A stretch of DNA of 64,000 nucleotides from Bacillus sp. MUM 116 (GCF_001866655.1 NZ_MLYR01000027.1:47353-111352); one strand, 5' to 3'; shown: positions 8,929 to 18,137, counted from the first letter of the stretch. The notes: generated by a model from the sequence alone, not told the origin. Numbers and translations are program-made.

Positions 8929-10212
8929 ATGAGAATTCGAGATTGGGATCGAAATTTAAAGGTCCGTTTATTTGCTGAAGCGATGATGAATATTACCTTC
9001 TGGATGTTCTTTCCGTTTTTAACCATATACTTTGCAGATGAATTTGGAAAAAACAAAGCCGGAATTTTATTGGTTTTTTCTCAGGTGTTCTCGGTGCTGG
9101 CCAATTTGATGGGAGGCTATTGTGCAGACCGTTTTGGCAGAAAACGAATGATGGTTCTTTCCGCAATTGGTCAAGGTCTTTCTTTTATCACATTTGGAGC
9201 TGCCAGCTCACCGTGGCTTGATTCTGCATGGATTGGCTTTATCTCCTTTGCGATTGCCGGTGTATTCGGTGCTTTCTATTGGCCCGCAAGCCAGGCAATG
9301 GTAGCTGATGTCGTAGCAGAGAAAGACCGGGGGAATGTGTTTGCGATTTTTTATACTTCGATTAATATCGCCGTCGTTATTGGACCTATCTTAGGTGCAA
9401 TTTTTTATGTAAATTATCGCTTTCAACTTTTACTTGTGGCCGGTATTGTCTGTATTATGCTAGGGTTAATTCTGGCAAAATGGACCCGGGAAACTGCGCC
9501 ATTAAGAAAATCAACTTCCATTGATGTGGATGGGAAATGGTATTACTTTTTACAAAACCAGCTTCGCGACTATTCACTAATTATAAAAGATAGAACCTTT
9601 CTACTGTTTATTCTTGCAGGCGTACTGGCCGGGCAAACCTTTATGCAGTTGGATTTATTAATTCCCGTTTATATGAAAGATGTCATCAAAAATCAAAGCC
9701 TGTTCTCGTTTGGCAGCTGGTCCTTTTCTATTGAAGGAGAGCAGGCATTTGGGGTTGTTTTAGCGGAAAACGGGCTCCTTGTCGCATTATTGACCGTTTC
9801 CGTCACAAAATGGATGAGCAAATACAAAGAACGGAATGTATTTATATTTTCTTCTATTATGTATGCCATTGCGATTTTGCTCTTTAGTGGAACGCAGTGG
9901 ATATGGGGATTTATATTTGCAATGGCAATTTTCACATTTGGTGAATTAATGGGAGCCGGACTTCAGCAAAGCTTTGTTTCTAAGCTTGCACCAGAACATA
10001 TGAGGGGACAATATTTTGCTGCTGCCAGTTTACGGTTTACGATTAGCCGAACGATCGCCCCTATTTTTATCCCGATGACCGTTTGGATTGGGTATCACTG
10101 GACCTTTTTCTTCCTTTCGATTGTGGCTATAATTAGTGCAGGTTTCTATTGGCTGATGTTTTATTTTTTTGAAAAACAAACACCCCCAAAAAGTTCAAAA
10201 AACTTTCTATAA
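8929..10212 (+). CDS. MFS transporter (probable drug or metabolite exporter)
   Basis: Major facilitator protein of 12 predicted TM segments. The MFS loop 2-3 signature is visible as GGYCADRFGRKRMM, and GPILGAIF resembles the motif C of antiporters, favouring export. An ATG at 8908 is also possible, but the one at 8929 (MRIRDWDRNLKVR) has GGAG seven bases upstream. A roughly 40-residue soluble insert around residues 255-285 (KNQSLFSFGSWSFSIEGEQ) separates the two halves. It is monocistronic. The substrate cannot be predicted. Confidence 0.88.
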   Translation: MRIRDWDRNLKVRLFAEAMMNITFWMFFPFLTIYFADEFGKNKAGILLVFSQVFSVLANLMGGYCADRFGRKRMMVLSAIGQGLSFITFGAASSPWLDSAWIGFISFAIAGVFGAFYWPASQAMVADVVAEKDRGNVFAIFYTSINIAVVIGPILGAIFYVNYRFQLLLVAGIVCIMLGLILAKWTRETAPLRKSTSIDVDGKWYYFLQNQLRDYSLIIKDRTFLLFILAGVLAGQTFMQLDLLIPVYMKDVIKNQSLFSFGSWSFSIEGEQAFGVVLAENGLLVALLTVSVTKWMSKYKERNVFIFSSIMYAIAILLFSGTQWIWGFIFAMAIFTFGELMGAGLQQSFVSKLAPEHMRGQYFAAASLRFTISRTIAPIFIPMTVWIGYHWTFFFLSIVAIISAGFYWLMFYFFEKQTPPKSSKNFL

Positions 10213-10296
10213 ATTGTACTAAAATGTTCACGTTTTCCTCTTTTACTATTATAATTAACTTGTAAAGGTTTTCTAATATTAAAGGCGGTGGAATGA

Positions 10297-10413
10297 ATGG
10301 ATGGGTCACAATTTTTGTCTCCAACATCAATTTCAGGCATTATTACTTTTCTAGTTCTATTTTCCGCAGGGGTTTATTTTAATATAAAAGTATATGGTTC
10401 TAAATTGCAGTAA
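10297..10413 (+). CDS. Small single-pass membrane protein (38 aa)
   Basis: A 38-codon frame (MDGSQFLSPTSISG...) behind AAAGGCGGTGG. A hydrophobic helix (IITFLVLFSAGVYFNI) spans most of it, with a short polar N-terminus and a basic C-terminus (KVYGSKLQ). Its stop codon is inside the left arm of a strong terminator, and a -10-like TATAAT element lies upstream near 10250, so it looks like a complete mini transcription unit. Overlapping ATGs occur at 10293 and 10301 in other frames, but only this one gives a coherent protein. Function unknown. Confidence 0.6.
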   Translation: MDGSQFLSPTSISGIITFLVLFSAGVYFNIKVYGSKLQ

Positions 10414-10440
10414 AGATGAAAAGATCTTTACTGTTTTTTT
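10408..10440 (+). terminator. Terminator overlapping the small membrane-protein stop codon
   Basis: CAGTAAAGAT and ATCTTTACTG form perfect 10-bp arms followed by seven T. The stop codon TAA of the 38-aa gene lies in the left arm. Confidence 0.9.
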
Positions 10441-10531
10441 ATGCCTTCGTCTAAAAATGGCTGCTAGTTTCTTTTTCCAATTAAAAAAGCTACAATAGAC
10501 ATGAAGATTCTGGTAAAGGAGAATACATAAA

Positions 10532-11764
10532 ATGAGTGAATTTCAGAAGAACCTTGAAAAATATGCTGATCTTGCTGTTAAAGTGGGCGTAAATGTCCAA
10601 AAGGGACAAACATTAGTCGTGAATGCTTCCTTGGATTCGGCTGAGTTTGTTCGACTGGTCGTAAAAAAGGCATATGAAGTTGGAGCATTCAATGTAGTCG
10701 TCAATTGGGCAGATGACTTCGTTTCCCGTACAAAATACGATTTGGCGCCGGATGAGGCTTTTCAAGAATATCCTGCATGGCGTGCGAAAGAGACAGAGGA
10801 ACTTGCCAATAAAGGCGCGGCTTTCATGTCTGTTATTTCTTCTAGCCCAGACCTTTTAAAAGGAGTCAATCCTGAACGAATCTCCAATTTCCAAAAAGCT
10901 GCCGGTACTGCATTAGCAAAATACCGTCAAGCAATTCAATCTGATAAAGTCAGCTGGTCGGTTGTAGCCGCTGCATCCCCAGCCTGGGCTGCAAAAGTAT
11001 TCCCGGATGTTCCAAGCGAACAGCAGGTGGAACAACTATGGGATGCGATTTTTAAAGCAACACGTGCTGATGTTGAAAATCCTGTGGACGCATGGAAAAA
11101 ACATGATGAAAACCTTCACGAAAAGGTTCATTATTTAAATGAAAAGAACTATCAAAAGCTTCATTATAAAGCTCCTGGAACTGATTTAACCATTGAACTT
11201 CCAAAGAACCATCTTTGGGTTGGTGCTGGAAGTATCAATGAAAAAGGCCATGAGTTTATGGCCAACATGCCGACGGAAGAAGTTTTCACCGTTCCGCTTA
11301 AATCAGGCGTAAATGGAACAGTAGCTAGCACGAAACCACTTAGCTACGGCGGCAATATTATTGACCGTTTTTCGATTACATTTGAAAACGGTAAAATTGT
11401 TGGGGTAAAAGCGGAGGAAGGTGAAGAAATTCTGAAGCGATTAGTTGATACTGATGAAGGCTCGCACTATCTTGGTGAAGTTGCTCTGGTTCCATTTGAT
11501 TCTCCGATTTCACAGTCCAATATTCTTTTCTTTAATACTTTGTTTGATGAAAATGCATCAAACCATTTAGCCATCGGCAGTGCCTATGCGTTCTGTATTG
11601 AGGGCGGAAAGAAAATGTCTGCTGAAGAATTAGCAGACAATGGGCTGAACCAAAGTATTACCCATGTTGATTTCATGATTGGATCGGCGGAAATGGATAT
11701 CGACGGTATTACGGCAGATGGAAAAGCAGAGCCGGTATTCCGCGGGGGTAATTGGGCGTTCTAA
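10532..11764 (+). CDS. ampS: M29-family metallo-aminopeptidase (AmpS type)
   Basis: Cytosolic aminopeptidase of family M29 (AmpS/AmpT/PepS), releasing N-terminal residues from peptides with a two-metal centre. The 410-residue length is standard. Seen are the N-terminal YADLAVKVGVNVQKGQTLVVNA block, PTEEVFTVPLKSGVNGTVASTKPLSY with the metal-ligand Glu, LGEVALVPFDSPI, HLAIGSAYAF and the terminal HVDFMIGSAEMDIDGI. A GGAGAA ribosome binding site precedes the ATG. It is flanked by terminators on both sides, so a single-gene unit. Confidence 0.93.
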   Translation: MSEFQKNLEKYADLAVKVGVNVQKGQTLVVNASLDSAEFVRLVVKKAYEVGAFNVVVNWADDFVSRTKYDLAPDEAFQEYPAWRAKETEELANKGAAFMSVISSSPDLLKGVNPERISNFQKAAGTALAKYRQAIQSDKVSWSVVAAASPAWAAKVFPDVPSEQQVEQLWDAIFKATRADVENPVDAWKKHDENLHEKVHYLNEKNYQKLHYKAPGTDLTIELPKNHLWVGAGSINEKGHEFMANMPTEEVFTVPLKSGVNGTVASTKPLSYGGNIIDRFSITFENGKIVGVKAEEGEEILKRLVDTDEGSHYLGEVALVPFDSPISQSNILFFNTLFDENASNHLAIGSAYAFCIEGGKKMSAEELADNGLNQSITHVDFMIGSAEMDIDGITADGKAEPVFRGGNWAF

Positions 11765-11775
11765 TCAAAAAAAAG

Positions 11776-11819
11776 AAAAGGAAGACTCAAAATCTAACTA
11801 CTTTTGAGTCTTCCTTTTT
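11776..11819 (+). terminator. Bidirectional terminator between aminopeptidase and SDR genes
   Basis: Perfect 17-nt arms 11776-11792 and 11802-11818 (core GGAAGACTC / GAGTCTTCC) with A- and T-tracts on the two sides, serving the two convergent genes. Confidence 0.92.
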
Positions 11820-11857
11820 ATACGTTGTTCGTTACTTATCACTACTGACAAAATTGA

Positions 11858-12610
11858 TTAAAGAGCGGTCCAGCCGCCATCAATCACTAATTCAGCACCT
11901 GTCATAAAACGTGATTCATCAGATGCTAGAAAAACTACTCCATATGCAACATCTTCTGGTTCACCAAAGTATGGAAGCTGTGTAAATGTTTTATAGTAAG
12001 GTAAAGCTCCGCCTTCTTCCATTGTTGGTGCCGTCATCGGCGTTACGATGATACCAGGATGTAAGGAATTTACGCGAATTTTATCTTTCCCATATTCAAC
12101 AGCAGCCGATTTTGATAACACGCGAAGCGCTCCTTTAGCAGCTGTATACGGGCTTGTACCTGCCATACCAACAATACCTCCGATAGAAGAAATATTGACG
12201 ATCGATCCGCCACCCGCTTTTTTCATTTCAGGTATCACATATTTCATGCCAATAACGCAACCATTTAAGTTAATATCCATGACTCGATTCCATTCATCCA
12301 TCTCCATGTCTGCAATGGTTTTCGGTGAAGATACGCCTGCATTATTAACCAGAACATCTACTTTTCCATATAATTTTACCGCTTCAGCAATCACGGATTT
12401 CCATTCCTCTTCGGATGTTACATTATGTTTAATAGCAACAGCATCGCCGCCATTTTCTTTAATTTCCTGTACCACCTGGTTCAATTGCTCAATCTGAACA
12501 TCTGTAGCTACAACCTTTGCTCCTTCTTTTGCAAATAGTCTTGCTTCAGAAGCACCCATTCCCATGGCAGCTCCAGTAATAATCGCTACTTTTCCGGCTA
12601 ACCGACCCAT
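11858..12610 (-). CDS. Short-chain dehydrogenase/reductase
   Basis: Classical SDR of 250 residues with the NAD(P)-binding TGAAMGMG, the NNAG structural motif, catalytic Ser in VNISS and YTAAK (Tyr-x3-Lys), and the terminal DGGWTAL. ATD after beta-strand 2 (VVATDVQ) favours NAD(H) over NADP(H). The start at 12610 has GGAGG eight bases upstream; an upstream in-frame ATG at 12655 adds an unlikely hydrophobic leader. It resembles 3-alpha/beta-hydroxysteroid and cyclic-alcohol dehydrogenases, but the substrate is unknown. It is divergent from a TetR regulator with a clear dyad between them, so TetR control is likely. Confidence 0.9.
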   Translation of the reverse strand: MGRLAGKVAIITGAAMGMGASEARLFAKEGAKVVATDVQIEQLNQVVQEIKENGGDAVAIKHNVTSEEEWKSVIAEAVKLYGKVDVLVNNAGVSSPKTIADMEMDEWNRVMDINLNGCVIGMKYVIPEMKKAGGGSIVNISSIGGIVGMAGTSPYTAAKGALRVLSKSAAVEYGKDKIRVNSLHPGIIVTPMTAPTMEEGGALPYYKTFTQLPYFGEPEDVAYGVVFLASDESRFMTGAELVIDGGWTAL

Positions 12611-12688
12611 ATTGATAACCTCCAAAATTTTAATGTAATAAAACACCAAAATCATTATGATATTGCGAGCATATCTACAACTAGTTGC

Positions 12689-12711
12689 TTTATCAACATT
12701 GCGTTGATAAA
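12689..12711. promoter_or_regulatory. Operator-like inverted repeat between SDR and TetR genes
   Basis: TTTATCAAC-attgc-GTTGATAAA, perfect 9-bp arms around a 5-bp centre, in the divergent promoter region. A second looser dyad TTGACA...TGTCAA lies at about 12772-12799. The first has the size expected for a TetR-family operator, probably of the regulator at 12830. Confidence 0.6.
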
Positions 12712-12829
12712 ATAATTATAACAATCATTTAAAAAAGGGCAACCAACACAGTTCTCAGATTCGTCGTTTTATTGACACTACGTTAAATAATGTTGTCAAA
12801 CTAGAAAAAGTAATACAGGGAGATTAAAA

Positions 12830-13444
12830 ATGTCGAAAAAAATTCAAAAAATGGACCCGCGCGTGGTAAGAACGCGTCAAATGTTAAGAGACGCGCTAGT
12901 GGAATTAATTCATGAACGAGGATATGAGAAAATTACCGTTCAAGATATTACGAACCGCGCTACTTTAAATCGTGCCACATTTTATTTACATTATCGTGAT
13001 AAACTCGATCTTCTTTGTCAAAGTTCGGATGAAATTTTAAACGACTTAACCGAGAGTATTAACTTGTCTTTTGATCGAAAAGAAGAATTCGATTTTTTAA
13101 GTGATCAACCGCATGAAAATTTTATCCATCTTTTTGAACAAATTTCCGAAAATGGTAAATTATATAAAGTGTTTCTGACCGAAAAAAACATGCCCCACTT
13201 TACTTCCAGTATGATAGAGGTTCTCGTCGATTTTATTTCGAAAGGAATAAACAGCGTGGAACCAAATGATAAGATGCTGACTATTCCACGGGAAATCGCT
13301 GTGCGGTACTATGCCTATGCCTTTCTGGGGGTGATTGTCTGGTGGTTAAAAATGGATATGCCTTACACGCCAAAATATATGGCAACACAGTTAATGCGTA
13401 TTGCCATTAAGGGGCCATACGTTGGCAATCCATTTTTGAATTAG
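12830..13444 (+). CDS. TetR/AcrR-family transcriptional regulator
   Basis: 204-residue repressor. The N-terminal TetR helix-turn-helix is visible (RQMLRDALVELIHERGYEKITVQDITNRATLNRATFYLHYRDKLDLL). The C-terminal ligand domain has the hydrophobic YYAYAFLGVIVWWLKMDMPYTPKYMATQLM region seen in the YxaF/TetR_C_33-like group. An AGGGAG site precedes the ATG. It is divergent from the SDR at 11858-12610 and probably represses it and itself through the dyad at 12689-12711. The inducer is unknown. Confidence 0.9.
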   Translation: MSKKIQKMDPRVVRTRQMLRDALVELIHERGYEKITVQDITNRATLNRATFYLHYRDKLDLLCQSSDEILNDLTESINLSFDRKEEFDFLSDQPHENFIHLFEQISENGKLYKVFLTEKNMPHFTSSMIEVLVDFISKGINSVEPNDKMLTIPREIAVRYYAYAFLGVIVWWLKMDMPYTPKYMATQLMRIAIKGPYVGNPFLN

Positions 13445-13520
13445 AAGTTGTTAAACCAATAGTAAAACTTCTATACTGGAATTTGTTCTGCCCATTAATG
13501 AAATTTGGAGGTTTTTTTAT

Positions 13521-13916
13521 ATGTGGAATGAATTTAAACAATTTGCGATGAAAGGAAACGTCATCGACCTTGCAGTCGGTGTGATTATCGGCGGGGCGTT
13601 TGGAAAAATCGTCACTTCGCTCGTATCGGATGTCATTATGCCGTTAATTAGTTTGCTGATAGGCGGGGTTGGGTTCAATTTTTCGAAACTTCACTTTGGA
13701 GCATTAAAATACGGCTTATTCCTACAATCCGTTCTTGATTTCTTTATTATTGCCTTTTCAATCTTCTTATTTGTTAGACTGATCAATCGCTTTAAAAAGA
13801 AAGATGAACCGGTGAAGGAAGAAGTCAAAGTAGACCGAACAGAGGAACTTTTAGCGGAAATCCGTGACATTTTAAAAGAAGATAAAGATTTTTTTAGAAA
13901 AAATGAAACATCTTGA
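13521..13916 (+). CDS. mscL: Large-conductance mechanosensitive channel
   Basis: MscL homopentameric osmotic release valve in the membrane. At 131 residues it has the family length; the conserved TM1 block [43 protein letters not shown] is intact, followed by the periplasmic loop, TM2 ([20 protein letters not shown]) and a charged cytoplasmic helix ([13 protein letters not shown]). GGAGG lies before the ATG. Single gene. Confidence 0.97.
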   Translation: MWNEFKQFAMKGNVIDLAVGVIIGGAFGKIVTSLVSDVIMPLISLLIGGVGFNFSKLHFGALKYGLFLQSVLDFFIIAFSIFLFVRLINRFKKKDEPVKEEVKVDRTEELLAEIRDILKEDKDFFRKNETS

Positions 13917-13964
13917 CCACTTTCTCGTATTAATTAATAAGAAACTATTTTGAGGTGAAGAAAT

Positions 13965-14600
13965 TTGTACACACAAACATCTACTGAATTTATGCCATCT
14001 GTTTTAAGGACGTTTGCACTTTCCCTTGCTTTCGCCTTTATTGGCACAATGGCGGGTGTATTTGTACCAGCTGGTTTATTTTTACCTTTGTCGATTCTTG
14101 AAATGGTCATGCTATTCGCTGCCTTCTTCTTTAGAAGGAAAAAGTCGATTTCCTATTCGTTCCTTTATATTTTTACGTTTATTTCCGGGATTACCTTATA
14201 TCCAATTGTTGCTCACTATCTTGCAACAACAGGGGCCAATACGGTGATCATGGCATTTGCAACAACAACCGTAGTGTTCACAGGGATTGCTATTTATGCC
14301 ACAAAGTCGAAAAGAAACTTCTCCTTTCTAGGCGGATTTCTATTAGCAGCCATATTGGCACTCGTAGCGATTTCAATTTTTAATATCTTCTGGCCGCTTA
14401 GCACAACTGGAATGCTTGCTTATTCCTTTATCGGCGTCATGGTCTTCAGCGGTTATGTTCTCTTTGACTTCAGCCGAATGAAGCATTACGGGGTAAGTGC
14501 AGAAGATGTTCCGTTAATGGCGCTAAGCCTTTACTTGGATTTTATTAACCTATTCATCAGCATTTTAAGGATCTTCGGGATTCTTCAAAGCAAGGATTAA
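13965..14600 (+). CDS. yetJ: Bax inhibitor-1/YetJ-family membrane protein
   Basis: Seven-TM protein of the TMBIM/BI-1 family; Bacillus YetJ is a pH-sensitive calcium leak channel. The UPF0005 pattern is recognisable, with Asp residues in the last helices (DFSRMKHYG and LYLDFINLF) corresponding to the paired aspartates of the YetJ pH sensor. The start is TTG at 13965 behind GAGGTGAAG; there is no better in-frame ATG nearby. It is followed by a strong terminator. Physiological role in Bacillus is little known. Confidence 0.92.
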   Translation: MYTQTSTEFMPSVLRTFALSLAFAFIGTMAGVFVPAGLFLPLSILEMVMLFAAFFFRRKKSISYSFLYIFTFISGITLYPIVAHYLATTGANTVIMAFATTTVVFTGIAIYATKSKRNFSFLGGFLLAAILALVAISIFNIFWPLSTTGMLAYSFIGVMVFSGYVLFDFSRMKHYGVSAEDVPLMALSLYLDFINLFISILRIFGILQSKD

Positions 14601-14640
14601 AAAAAGGAGCTTGGGGTTTTAATTTCCCAAGCTCCTTTTT
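14601..14640 (+). terminator. Terminator after yetJ
   Basis: Perfect 15-nt arms (AAAAAGGAGCTTGGG / CCCAAGCTCCTTTTT) and T-tract directly after the yetJ stop; usable in both directions. Confidence 0.93.
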
Positions 14641-14753
14641 TAGGTTTGATTTATTAGCATTAACCCCCGTTCAATCATTTGATTGATCGTATTTTTTCGT
14701 AAAATATAGGGCCCTAGATGCGCAGGGATGTTCATAGTCTTTTCTTTATTCAT
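14640..14753 (-). CDS. Small hypothetical protein (37 aa)
   Basis: A 37-codon frame (MNKEKTMNIPAHLGPYILRK...) starting ATG with a full AAGGAGG nine bases upstream. No membrane segment; the C-terminal half is amphipathic (NTINQMIERGLMLINQT). Its stop touches the terminator arm shared with yetJ. The strong ribosome binding site and position in an otherwise empty gap support translation. I do not recognise a family with certainty. Confidence 0.6.
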   Translation of the reverse strand: MNKEKTMNIPAHLGPYILRKNTINQMIERGLMLINQT

Positions 14754-14830
14754 CTGAGACCGCCTCCTTGGTATCATATTAATTTACATCTAGTTAAATT
14801 AGACCAAAGTATCCCAGTGAAATTAAGCAA

Positions 14831-16153
14831 TTATCGCTGAACCACACCTCTAAGTAAAACTGAAACGCCAATTTTTTTACAAATGGTTACATAGTGCATT
14901 AGTGCAAGGAGGACGGCACCCGTATTCATTCCAATGATGACCCCTTCCATTCTCCATTCCGGATAGGAGCCAAGCCAAACGATAATGGAAAATGATACAA
15001 CAACAGACCAGATGATGTGGAAAAAAGAGTCTTTGATCATATCCAGGCCAATTAAAAAGGCTTGGAACGGCATGACGAAGAAATGAAATAAGAAATACGG
15101 CCAGAGCATTTGTAAATAGATAGCAGGAGTAGAAGATTTAAAGAACAAAGAAGTCAATTCCGGTGCGAAAAAATAGAAAACCCCTACCGCTGCTGTCCCA
15201 TAAATAAATGTCATGAACATTACTTGCTGCAGCATTTTTTGCAAACTGGCGTAATCCCCTGAAGCGTATGTTTTGGAAACACCTGGAATTAGCACAATCA
15301 TTAATGAATGAGCTATAAATGCCGGGAAAAAGCCGATTGACATCGCCACCCCCATCAGCATCCCAAATTGCTCTGTTGCAACGGTGGCTGTTAGACCGGA
15401 CTTTACCAAGGTCTGCTTAATGAGAAAAGGCAGCATCGCACCCGTTATCGCCGAAAACAGGCGCATTCCGGTAGTCGGAATCGATACGGCCATTAAATTT
15501 TTTCGGACCAATTTCCGATTTAAATTGGAAAAAGGGATGCGTTTTACCTGTTGGAACTGGATGATGAACATATAGAATAAATAAAGAAAAACAACGACTT
15601 CACTTCCGATTAAGGCCGTAATAGCAATGAGCAAGGCACTTTCTGTTTTATATTGAAATAGCCGAAATAAGAAAAATAGGGCAGCCAGCTGAAATACTTT
15701 TCGCAAGAAATTAGCGACCGCGATTTTTCCCATATGATGTTTCCCCATGAAATATCCTCTTGCCACAGAGGTAAAGGAAATGACCGGGATTAATATTAGA
15801 ACCAGCCATCTAACATAGGGATGGTACCCATTAAAGATGGGAATAAACTGCATAACGCTGGTGGCTAATAGCAGCAAAGCACTTGTAAAAACAATTGTGA
15901 TGGTGAGGGCATGATAGAGGATGTTGCGATGGTACCTGTCCTCTTTTTCCGCAATAAATTTGGAAATGGATACCTGCAATTCAAAGCTGGAGAGCAATAC
16001 AATTAAAAAAATCGTCGGCAATATGGACATATAAAGACCTAACCCGTGTTTGCCAAGTTCCCGCGCCAAAATCATATTGACCAAAAATTCGATTCCTTCG
16101 CCTAAAAAGGCCGAAGCTGCCAAAAAGAAGATTCCCTTGTAGTAAATAGCCAT
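14831..16153 (-). CDS. MOP-superfamily polysaccharide-type flippase (SpoVB/YkvU-like)
   Basis: Multi-pass membrane protein of the oligosaccharide flippase branch of the MATE/MOP superfamily, about 440 residues and roughly 12-14 TM segments, with the family N-terminus GIFFLAASAFLGEGIEFLVNMILARELGKHGLGLYM and the SRGYFMG-like block (ARGYFMGKHHMG). Bacillus relatives (SpoVB, YkvU) work in cell-wall or sporulation processes. The ATG at 16153 has AAGGGG nine bases upstream; an in-frame TTG at 16171 is less likely. The exact lipid-linked substrate is unknown. Confidence 0.82.
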   Translation of the reverse strand: MAIYYKGIFFLAASAFLGEGIEFLVNMILARELGKHGLGLYMSILPTIFLIVLLSSFELQVSISKFIAEKEDRYHRNILYHALTITIVFTSALLLLATSVMQFIPIFNGYHPYVRWLVLILIPVISFTSVARGYFMGKHHMGKIAVANFLRKVFQLAALFFLFRLFQYKTESALLIAITALIGSEVVVFLYLFYMFIIQFQQVKRIPFSNLNRKLVRKNLMAVSIPTTGMRLFSAITGAMLPFLIKQTLVKSGLTATVATEQFGMLMGVAMSIGFFPAFIAHSLMIVLIPGVSKTYASGDYASLQKMLQQVMFMTFIYGTAAVGVFYFFAPELTSLFFKSSTPAIYLQMLWPYFLFHFFVMPFQAFLIGLDMIKDSFFHIIWSVVVSFSIIVWLGSYPEWRMEGVIIGMNTGAVLLALMHYVTICKKIGVSVLLRGVVQR

Positions 16154-16256
16154 TTTTCGATTCCCCTTCAATAGATCTCACTTCTATAAACCTATGAGAC
16201 AAGTTCTTTGAATAGTAGGGAAAATTTTTTACATTTTTTTAAAGCAAATAAAAAAT

Positions 16257-16290
16257 GCGGTACATATTAGTCATGTTCAATATGTACCGC
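16257..16290 (-). terminator. Terminator of the symporter transcription unit
   Basis: Perfect 12-nt arms GCGGTACATATT and AATATGTACCGC; on the minus strand followed by ATTTTTTATT. It lies 33 bases past the symporter stop. Confidence 0.88.
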
Positions 16291-16322
16291 CCTTCATTTT
16301 TAAAAGTTTTTCAATTTCAGTC

Positions 16323-17813
16323 TTAATAACGTATATTTTCTGCGTTTTGTTGGTGGGACCCTTTTTTAATCGGTATATTTTTTGAAGCTAAACTTACTAT
16401 AGTGGTTATTACAATATTTATAAATAATGCTATTGCTCCTGTACTAATGTCGTTAATAGTGTGTGGGACTGTTGGAAAAAAGGTTGCGATTTTTACATTG
16501 AAAATCGTAGCATACAATACAATAAGCACTCCTGTGATAATTCCAGTCATTGCGCCATATTTATTAATATAATTTTTTGAGGAAAAGCTTAGGAATAATG
16601 CAGGTGCCAATTGTGCGATAAGACTGTATGACATGATGTTTAACAGTGCAAGTGCTGCCCCGCCAGATACGGTGAAGATTAAAGCAGTCAAAGAAAGGAC
16701 AATAATGAATAGTTTTGAGGCTACTAATTGTTGTTTTTCGGTAGCTTTTGGAAAAATAACATTGTAAACCCCTTTTGTTAAGCCAACAGATGCAGACATT
16801 AACATAACAGATGCTGGGACTAAAGCCGTTAGTAAGCCTGCTGCTCCAACGATTCCAATGACCCAAGGATCAAATGTTTGAATTGATAATCTTAAAAGAG
16901 AAAGATCTCCATCAGCTCCCTGTAAACCAGGGATTTTTACGATGGCTGAAAAGCCAATAAAAAAAACAAAAAGTAATAATATGGTGTATAAAGGAAGGGT
17001 AATTGCATTTTTGCGAAGTGCTTTTTCACCATTTGCTGAGAAAACCACAGAGAATGATGTCGGTAATAAATAAAAAGATATTGCATTTAAAAGGATCGTA
17101 GAGATAAACCACGGTACACTTAGTCCCTGATCGGCTAACGTTAACAATTCAGGTTTAACAGCCTGAACAGATTCAAACATTTGCTGAATCCCGCCAAAAT
17201 AGTGGATAGGGATGTATATGCCTAAAAAAATGACTACTCCCAAAATCATAATATCCTTAATCACAGCTGTCCAAGCTGAGCCATGTATACCAGAAATAAT
17301 TACATATGTTGTAATCACTATTGCACCTATAACACTTGCAACTACTGGTGAAATAGCTCCGTAAGAAGCTTGTGAAACAATGATCCCTAACCCTTTCATT
17401 TGTATACAAATATATGGAACAAGCGCTAAACTTCCCACAATCGCTACTATAATCCCCATTGCACGACTATCGTATTTAGATGCAAAATAGTCAGGTTGTG
17501 AAATAATACCATGTTCTTTACCGTATCTCCAAATTTTAGGTGCAATCCAATAGGATATGATATAGGCTAGAAATATATACGTTGGCACATAATATGCAGC
17601 AGCACCTTTGGAATACGCCCAACCGCTTCCCCCTAGAAAAGTAAAAGTCGTATAAACTTCTCCAGCTATTAATAGAAATACGAACAAGGTTCCAAAACCT
17701 CTGCCACCAACTGAAAATTGCTGCAAAGTCATATTTTTTCCTCGTCTTGCTGCTATCCCTAAAAAAAGAGCCAGGATTAAGAAAATGAAAATAATAAATA
17801 ATGATATATTCAT
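16323..17813 (-). CDS. Sodium:solute symporter (SSS family)
   Basis: 496-residue, about 13-TM secondary transporter of the SSS family (pantothenate/proline/urea symporter group), with FLLIAGEVYTTFTFLGGSGWAYSKGAAAYYVPTY in the first helices and the conserved GYTAWTAVIKD-like stretch (SAWTAVIKDIMIL). Its start overlaps the stop of the DUF3311 gene by ATGA, so the two are translationally coupled. The pair follows the amidohydrolase at 18150-19775 on the same strand, suggesting it imports that enzyme's substrate (inference). Confidence 0.9.
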   Translation of the reverse strand: MNISLFIIFIFLILALFLGIAARRGKNMTLQQFSVGGRGFGTLFVFLLIAGEVYTTFTFLGGSGWAYSKGAAAYYVPTYIFLAYIISYWIAPKIWRYGKEHGIISQPDYFASKYDSRAMGIIVAIVGSLALVPYICIQMKGLGIIVSQASYGAISPVVASVIGAIVITTYVIISGIHGSAWTAVIKDIMILGVVIFLGIYIPIHYFGGIQQMFESVQAVKPELLTLADQGLSVPWFISTILLNAISFYLLPTSFSVVFSANGEKALRKNAITLPLYTILLLFVFFIGFSAIVKIPGLQGADGDLSLLRLSIQTFDPWVIGIVGAAGLLTALVPASVMLMSASVGLTKGVYNVIFPKATEKQQLVASKLFIIVLSLTALIFTVSGGAALALLNIMSYSLIAQLAPALFLSFSSKNYINKYGAMTGIITGVLIVLYATIFNVKIATFFPTVPHTINDISTGAIALFINIVITTIVSLASKNIPIKKGSHQQNAENIRY

Positions 17814-18010
17814 TCTGTCTCACTCCCTTGATTATCAGGATCAAGCTTATAAATAATGGTTAAAATAATCGAGGAAAGTACCATCCAAAATACAATCCAA
17901 AATAAAAGAAAAGGCATTCCTAACACGTAAGGCTCAATTTTATTTGCAAATGGCAAGAATCCTACAACCCCTATAAAAGGAATTAAGAGTAAGAGTTTAA
18001 TATATTTCAA
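17810..18010 (-). CDS. DUF3311-type small membrane partner of the symporter
   Basis: 66 residues with two TM helices (LLLIPFIGVVGFLPFA and FLLFWIVFWMVLSSIILTIIYKL) and the PYVLGMPFLLFW motif typical of DUF3311 proteins encoded immediately before SSS symporters. Start ATG with GGAGG (plus-strand cctcc) upstream. Coupled by a 4-base overlap to the symporter. Presumed small subunit or assembly partner. Confidence 0.82.
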   Translation of the reverse strand: MKYIKLLLLIPFIGVVGFLPFANKIEPYVLGMPFLLFWIVFWMVLSSIILTIIYKLDPDNQGSETE

Positions 18011-18073
18011 AATATGCCCGACCTCCTATTACATCGTTTGAATTTTTATGGATTAAGAGCCAATATTATAAAA

Positions 18074-18137
18074 GGATTTGTTAATAGAAATGTGAAATTA
18101 ATAGAATTGTATTGAAACCCCTTTTATTAACAAATCC
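18074..18137 (-). repeat. 13-bp inverted repeat between amidohydrolase and DUF3311 genes
   Basis: GGATTTGTTAATA (18074-18086) and TATTAACAAATCC (18125-18137) are perfectly complementary with a 38-nt loop. On the minus strand TTTTATAAT follows. It may attenuate readthrough from the amidohydrolase into the transporter genes or mark an mRNA end. Confidence 0.5.
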
